Assembly (NCBI GenBank): GCA_026724425.1
Contig: JAIUCV010000001.1
Location: 13,002,556-13,066,555 of the forward strand
DNA length: 64,000 bases
DNA from: Erythrophleum ivorense
Taxonomy: Eukaryota > Streptophyta > Magnoliopsida > Fabales > Fabaceae
Reading direction: 5' to 3'
Shown here: in pieces, positions 59,708 through 64,000 of the stretch
Layout: each line of letters begins with the position of its first letter
Numbering within the stretch: position 1 is the stretch's first letter
Notes under the pieces: generated by a model
Database searches by the model: none
What the model saw: the letters and a program-made list of their open reading frames with translations, nothing else
Told to the model about the DNA's origin: nothing
Program-made: the position numbers and the translations under genes

Positions 59708-62558
59708 TGTGACGACCCTAACCCCTAATCATTGTAATTAAGGTAGATCACGTGATTAATAACCGTAAAGCAGGGTTACATGGCATTGAGACTAATTACA
59801 TATTATGGAAATACAGGGAAATTTGAACCTTAATAGTGTCAGAGTCATCAATCACATAATTATAACCACTTACATGCCTCAGGGGAAAGCAAACATTCAT
59901 TTATAAGCCTTGATTATATTACCTATTATTCCCACATCACATTTATCTTCTATTAATGTTTCTAAATCATCCCTTGAGGTTACCATAAGAAAAACCAAGA
60001 ATTTTTAGTAAATATAGGGATTTCGAGACATTCGCCGCAGCCAATTTCCATCTAGCCACGGCCAATTCCCCTCGGCTTGACCCCTCGCATCGTTACTAAT
60101 TTCATCGCGGCGAGTTGGACCTTAGCCGCGGCCAACCTACATGGCGCCGCGGCGAAGAAGCTTCCTGGAACTTCCCTTGCTCGCCTCTCGATATTGGCCG
60201 CGGCCAATTCCTCTCTGGAATGCCTGGCTCATTTTCATAAAAGTTCGCCGCGGCCAATTCCTTAATTTGCTGCGGCGAATTTCCCTCTGGACGACTCCCA
60301 GGTTAGCCTCTCGAAGTTAGCCGCGGCCAATTACATATGAGCCGTGGCGAATTTCTCTCTGGTGCTCTCCCTGGGCAACTTTGCCATTATTGGCCACGGC
60401 TAGTAATATTTTGGCCGCTGCCAACCACCTCCTGAACCTACAACTCTCAAAACCTTGCCTCATACTCTCCACTCTTCCTCCAATAATCCCCTAGGGTCAC
60501 TCTACCATGAATTATGCAACTCCCATGGTGTTTATGCACCTTATTTACTCAGCTATTCTACCATCTCTAATTTGAAATTTAAGTATGAAATCCTGCCCAT
60601 CCAATTACCATATGACAGTGATTACACATATTGATATTTCAAGAAATTATATAAGCTTCCAACAATTAACATTCCGTTAAGGTTCCATACATCACTAATT
60701 CAAGTCGACAATCTAATATCGAAGGATTTCATTACTCAAAATGAATGTTGAGGTACATACATCGATCAACAGCTAATGTAAAGCCTATATCTCATTAGTT
60801 ACATTCCATGCTATCAAAATACATTCTCTTACACTTGGCAATGCAGATACATGATGATGCTATACAAGACTTAACAAAATTAGAATCTACCCTATTCTAC
60901 TCAGACCAAGTGTAGCTCCCCACACCGGGCCTCAACTCATGGATGTTCATCCACTTGCTTACCCTTATCCTTACTCAAAGAACCTTCACCTAAAATGTTA
61001 ATCCCATGAAACGGGGTGAGATATGAATCTCAGTAACTAAGGCAATTCCATCATATACTCTATATTAATTCGCATACATGCATAATTTCACATAAACACC
61101 AGCAGTAGACCATTCATATCGGTAAATGAAATAATTAGGCTATCATGATTACTATCCCATACTAGCAATCATACTATCACATGTTAAAGGCCATTAACAC
61201 CAGAGAGGCCCGTCCACGGCACCTACTCCTCATTGAACACAACCGGGGCTCAGTGCATCTGGGGTTTGATCATAACCCGGTGCTCGATCGAAGCACATGC
61301 ACGGGTGGCAGCCGCACCACAGCTCCACCATGGACTCACAAGGTCCAATCGTAATTCAACAGATAGCCAACCAATTCATTCAACATTTCAAATCATTCAT
61401 GTATAGCAAAATATGAAATTAACACAGATATATGCATGGAATTAATGTAAACCCGGTTACCTCACTTGTAGACACTTGCAACAATCACCAATGGTGCAGA
61501 AATCCCCCTATAACCATAGCATCATAGAATTACTACTCTAATTCATCATTAATAGTCATAATCAGTACCCAAGGAATTTAAAATGCTAATGACTACCCAA
61601 GAATCATTTACCCAGCCACAACAAGTCCCAATTTCGGATTTAAGTGTCATCTAATAGAAAACTCCACATTCCACCGAAAATCTCAAACAATTTCATGCAA
61701 AACTAACACCCATTTTCTAAATCAGCTATGGGAGTCTCAAATTAACCAATAAAGCATCAAAATGGAGGGTTTAAACTCACCCAAAGTCAGCCCTAAGCTC
61801 AACCTACGAATTTCATCAAGAAAACCCCCAAACACTTACATTTTAGATTTTGGGTGGAGTGAAAATACTCCAAATGAAAAACTAATCCGACCAAATTAAA
61901 GGGACAGATGAGGGGATTAAGTTGTATAACTATTACCTTGGCTGAATCTTGCTCTAAATGTGAGAAACTGCAGAATTCTTGCCCCAAACCCTAGCCTCCT
62001 CTCCAAGCTCCGAATTTGCCTCTTGAGTTTCAGAAAAATATGAGAGTGGCTGAAGCATTAGGGTTTTAAGTGGGCTTAAGTTGGGTCAAAGTGGGTCATG
62101 GGTTGCTCCAAGGTCCATCTTCATTTGGGCTTCAGATTTTTAAGTTTGTTGGGCCAGTTTAGAGGTGTTGGGCTGCAGAATTTACTGGGCCAGTTTTTAC
62201 ACTTAAGTTGCTGAAGTTTAACCAGGTTTGGGCCAAGTTTGAAGAGCTCAAGAGTTTTAGGTCTGCACAAGGATTATTGGGCCACTTAGAAAAGTCTATA
62301 CAAGGTAAATCTTAGGCCTCCATCACACTAAATTATGTTAGGTCTGCACATAATCCATTGGGCCTCCATTAGCCTCTTCTCATGATCTATTAATTTAGGC
62401 CTAGATAGAATTTCTATCCCAATTAAATCTCAAACCCATATTAATAATTTATCTCTCTAAAGTCTCCATTCACTTAACTTGCCCAATGAGCCCATATTAA
62501 TTACTCTTAATTAATTCTAATCCATGATTAACACCTTAATTAATTATGGGGTGTTACA
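59708..62558 (-). mobile_element. Solo LTR of a different subfamily, 2851 bp
   Basis: It begins TGTGACGACC and ends GGGTGTTACA. Both flanks are AGTAG (59703-59707 and 62559-62563). It is GC-richer than its surroundings. The hairpin-like GAGATATGAATCTC at 61018-61031 followed by AGTAACT, and TACC-donor complements near 61457 and 61934, suggest - orientation. The direct-repeat array of the other LTRs is missing; a GC-rich block (61200-61350) with CGGGGCTC and CCCGGTGCTCGATC stands there instead. A GCCGCGGC palindrome cluster fills 60020-60430. No coding region. Confidence 0.9.
60020..60430. repeat. Cluster of about twelve GC-CGCG-GC palindromes
   Basis: Copies include TTCGCCGCAGCCAA, TAGCCACGGCCAA, CATCGCGGCGAG, TTAGCCGCGGCCAA, GCGCCGCGGCGAA, TTGGCCGCGGCCAA, TTCGCCGCGGCCAA, TTGCTGCGGCGAA, TTAGCCGCGGCCAA, GAGCCGTGGCGAA, TTGGCCACGGCTA and TTGGCCGCTGCCAA. 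Flanks alternate TCGC/GCGA, TAGC/GCTA and TTGGC/GCCAA. Spacers share words such as GCCTCTCGA and CTCTGG, so a ~100-bp higher-order unit is also visible. It is very CpG-rich against an AT-rich background. Confidence 0.92.
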
Positions 62559-64000
62559 AGTAGCCCTATTTTGAGAAGTGAAAATTTAGGGTTAAAAAAA
62601 AGCCTAAATAAACAACTTAATGCTAGCCATGTTTTACCTTGCATATAATGGCTTTAATAAGTTCCATTAGAGTTGTATGGCTCATATAAAGTGAGATCTT
62701 GAGCTTTAGAAGTTGAATTATGAAAGTCACCATTTAAGTGGACTTAAAGTAGCTTACATTTACCTTATGAGTTATAGTAAGCTTATATAATAATGAAATG
62801 AGTAAAAATAAGTTCTAATGGGTTACTTTGCATCTAAATTGGTGTATTTTAGGCGAAGCCAATGTAATTCCACTTTTTATGTGTGCCAACCTAAGAAAAA
62901 CTAAGAGAAAAGCAAAGAAGCAAGTGAACTAATGATCGATTAAAACTCTTAGTTTCTCAAGGTAGTTATTTCTTCCTATCTTGCATGCATTTGAGTGTAT
63001 ATATGAATTGAGATGCTTGTATATTTGATTGTTTAATAATTATATGAGTTATGTTTTGAATTAGCTCTTAGTATGACTTTTTATGCATATATGAGCTAAG
63101 GTTAACTTATAGCATAAGATGGTGGGAAATTGAGCATAATAGTTCTTTCTTTGTCAAGAGTTAAGCCTAGTTAGTATGCTTTCATGTCATGGCTAGATGA
63201 GTAAAAGAGTTTCATGCCAATTTCATGTTTGAGTTGCCTTCATGCATAAAACCTATATGCTTACATTGCATTTTTGTATACTTATCCATTGTGTGCATTG
63301 ATTTAAAATGAGATAACTGTTGAGATTTGCCTAAAAAATCTCACTCCCTTTATTTTCCACTAACCATAATAGGTTTTATAAGCAAAGAGAAAGAACCAAA
63401 GCAGATTTACAGCCTAGGATGTGTAGTTGGAAACTTTTAATGCATATGTATCTGTTGATGTATATTTTGGAACAAACTACTAGTAAACTATTATGTGTAT
63501 GATGAGTTGTAATAGCTTTTCATGTACAAGCTTGAGAAATGTATATATGCTACTTTAATGTAAAAATTTGTAAATGGAACATGATTTGCTACATTATGTA
63601 CTATGGGTTCCATGTGCCTTATTGGATGTGAGATAGTGATTTTTAGTAGCTAGGCATATGTCATATACTGGTTCCTATGAAAATGAAGTATGAATGGATT
63701 AAAATTTGCTTAAAGAAAGATATTGCACTTTTGAACTCAAATGGACCATTTTAAAGCCAAGACTTGGTCCAAATGAGCTATAAACTACAACCTTATCCTT
63801 AATAACCTTAATGATCTAGTTTGGGGCTAAAATTTGGTAGAACCTTAGAGGACATATAGAGCTTTTAAACAAGCCAAAGTTGGTATTTTTTTTAGCTCTA
63901 TAGAATATTTTGTGAATTTTCAAAATTGTCCCTAAAAAGTTGTCACATACCAATTACTATTCATACTATCATGCTCTCAGTGACATTTAAGATGTCAAAT

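Larger units (their letters stand above)
58555..64000 (+). mobile_element. Diverged + oriented LTR, interrupted and running off the window
   Basis: The left piece 58555-59707 is collinear with 18115-18900, including the U3-like block near 58950-59030 and a CAAGGTATGC donor-like site near 59272. The right piece 62564-64000 has the TTGAGATTTGCC..AAATCTCACTCCC hairpin block at 63321-63348 followed by pyrimidines. The end lies beyond 64000. The left end TGCCATACC is a weak call. The solo LTR 59708-62558 interrupts it. Confidence 0.45.

Noticed and set aside
1..64000. Large host protein-coding genes (kinases, NLRs, transporters)
   Set aside because: No frame longer than about 150 codons exists and no host protein motif was recognised outside the cysteine-rich peptide locus.

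Overview
This window is nuclear DNA of a flowering plant from a repeat-rich, expanded genome. The evidence is an AT-rich sequence, a spliced small-peptide gene with GT..AG intron borders, and Ty3/gypsy retrotransposons of the plant chromovirus (Tekay/Del) and Athila types. I cannot name the species. No rRNA, tRNA, CRISPR array or bacterial-style operon was seen.

Nearly all of the window is built from one group of very long LTRs (about 2.9-3.9 kb), mostly solo LTRs. Their ends were read directly: they begin TG, end CA or TA, and most are flanked by a 5-bp target-site duplication (TSD). On the plus strand: 1-1573 is the right end of a + LTR; 2848-9126 is a decayed Athila-type element (pol and env-position remnants, purine tract, 3' LTR-like tail); ~9127-12424 is an old - LTR; 12462-16338 is a + solo LTR (TSD TCGAG/CCGAG); 18924-22746 is a - solo LTR (AACTG/AATTG); 24151-27651 is a + solo LTR (CTTCT/CTTTT). 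A single ancient + solo LTR begins at 31952 and ends at 57574 (TSD TGCAT on both sides). It has been split by four later insertions: a - solo LTR at 32932-36536 (GTTTT), the only structurally complete element at 37024-48949 (GGTTG), a - solo LTR at 49730-52599 (CAATG/TAATG), and a + solo LTR at 53461-57312 (CAACC). A - solo LTR at 59708-62558 (AGTAG) sits inside a further + LTR that runs off the window.

The complete element (37024-48949, - strand) has 3.6-kb LTRs, a tRNA-iMet-type primer site, a polypurine tract, and gag, protease, RT, RNase H, integrase and chromodomain remains, all broken by stops. It is a dead Tekay/Del chromovirus.

The only gene-like host locus I can support lies in the island between LTRs at 27.65-31.95 kb. 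It is a two-exon gene (28545-28605 joined to 29434-29633) for an 86-residue secreted peptide with eight cysteines in the mature part, of defensin-like/NCR architecture. Its promoter and the start of exon 1 are tandemly duplicated just upstream (about 322-bp period).

Recurrent structure inside the LTRs is the other main theme: a conserved hairpin, an array of ~30-bp direct repeats, two splice-donor-like sites held 186-189 bp apart, and, in two LTRs, clusters of short perfect palindromes sharing outer TCGC..GCGA arms but with different cores (TATA or CGCG).
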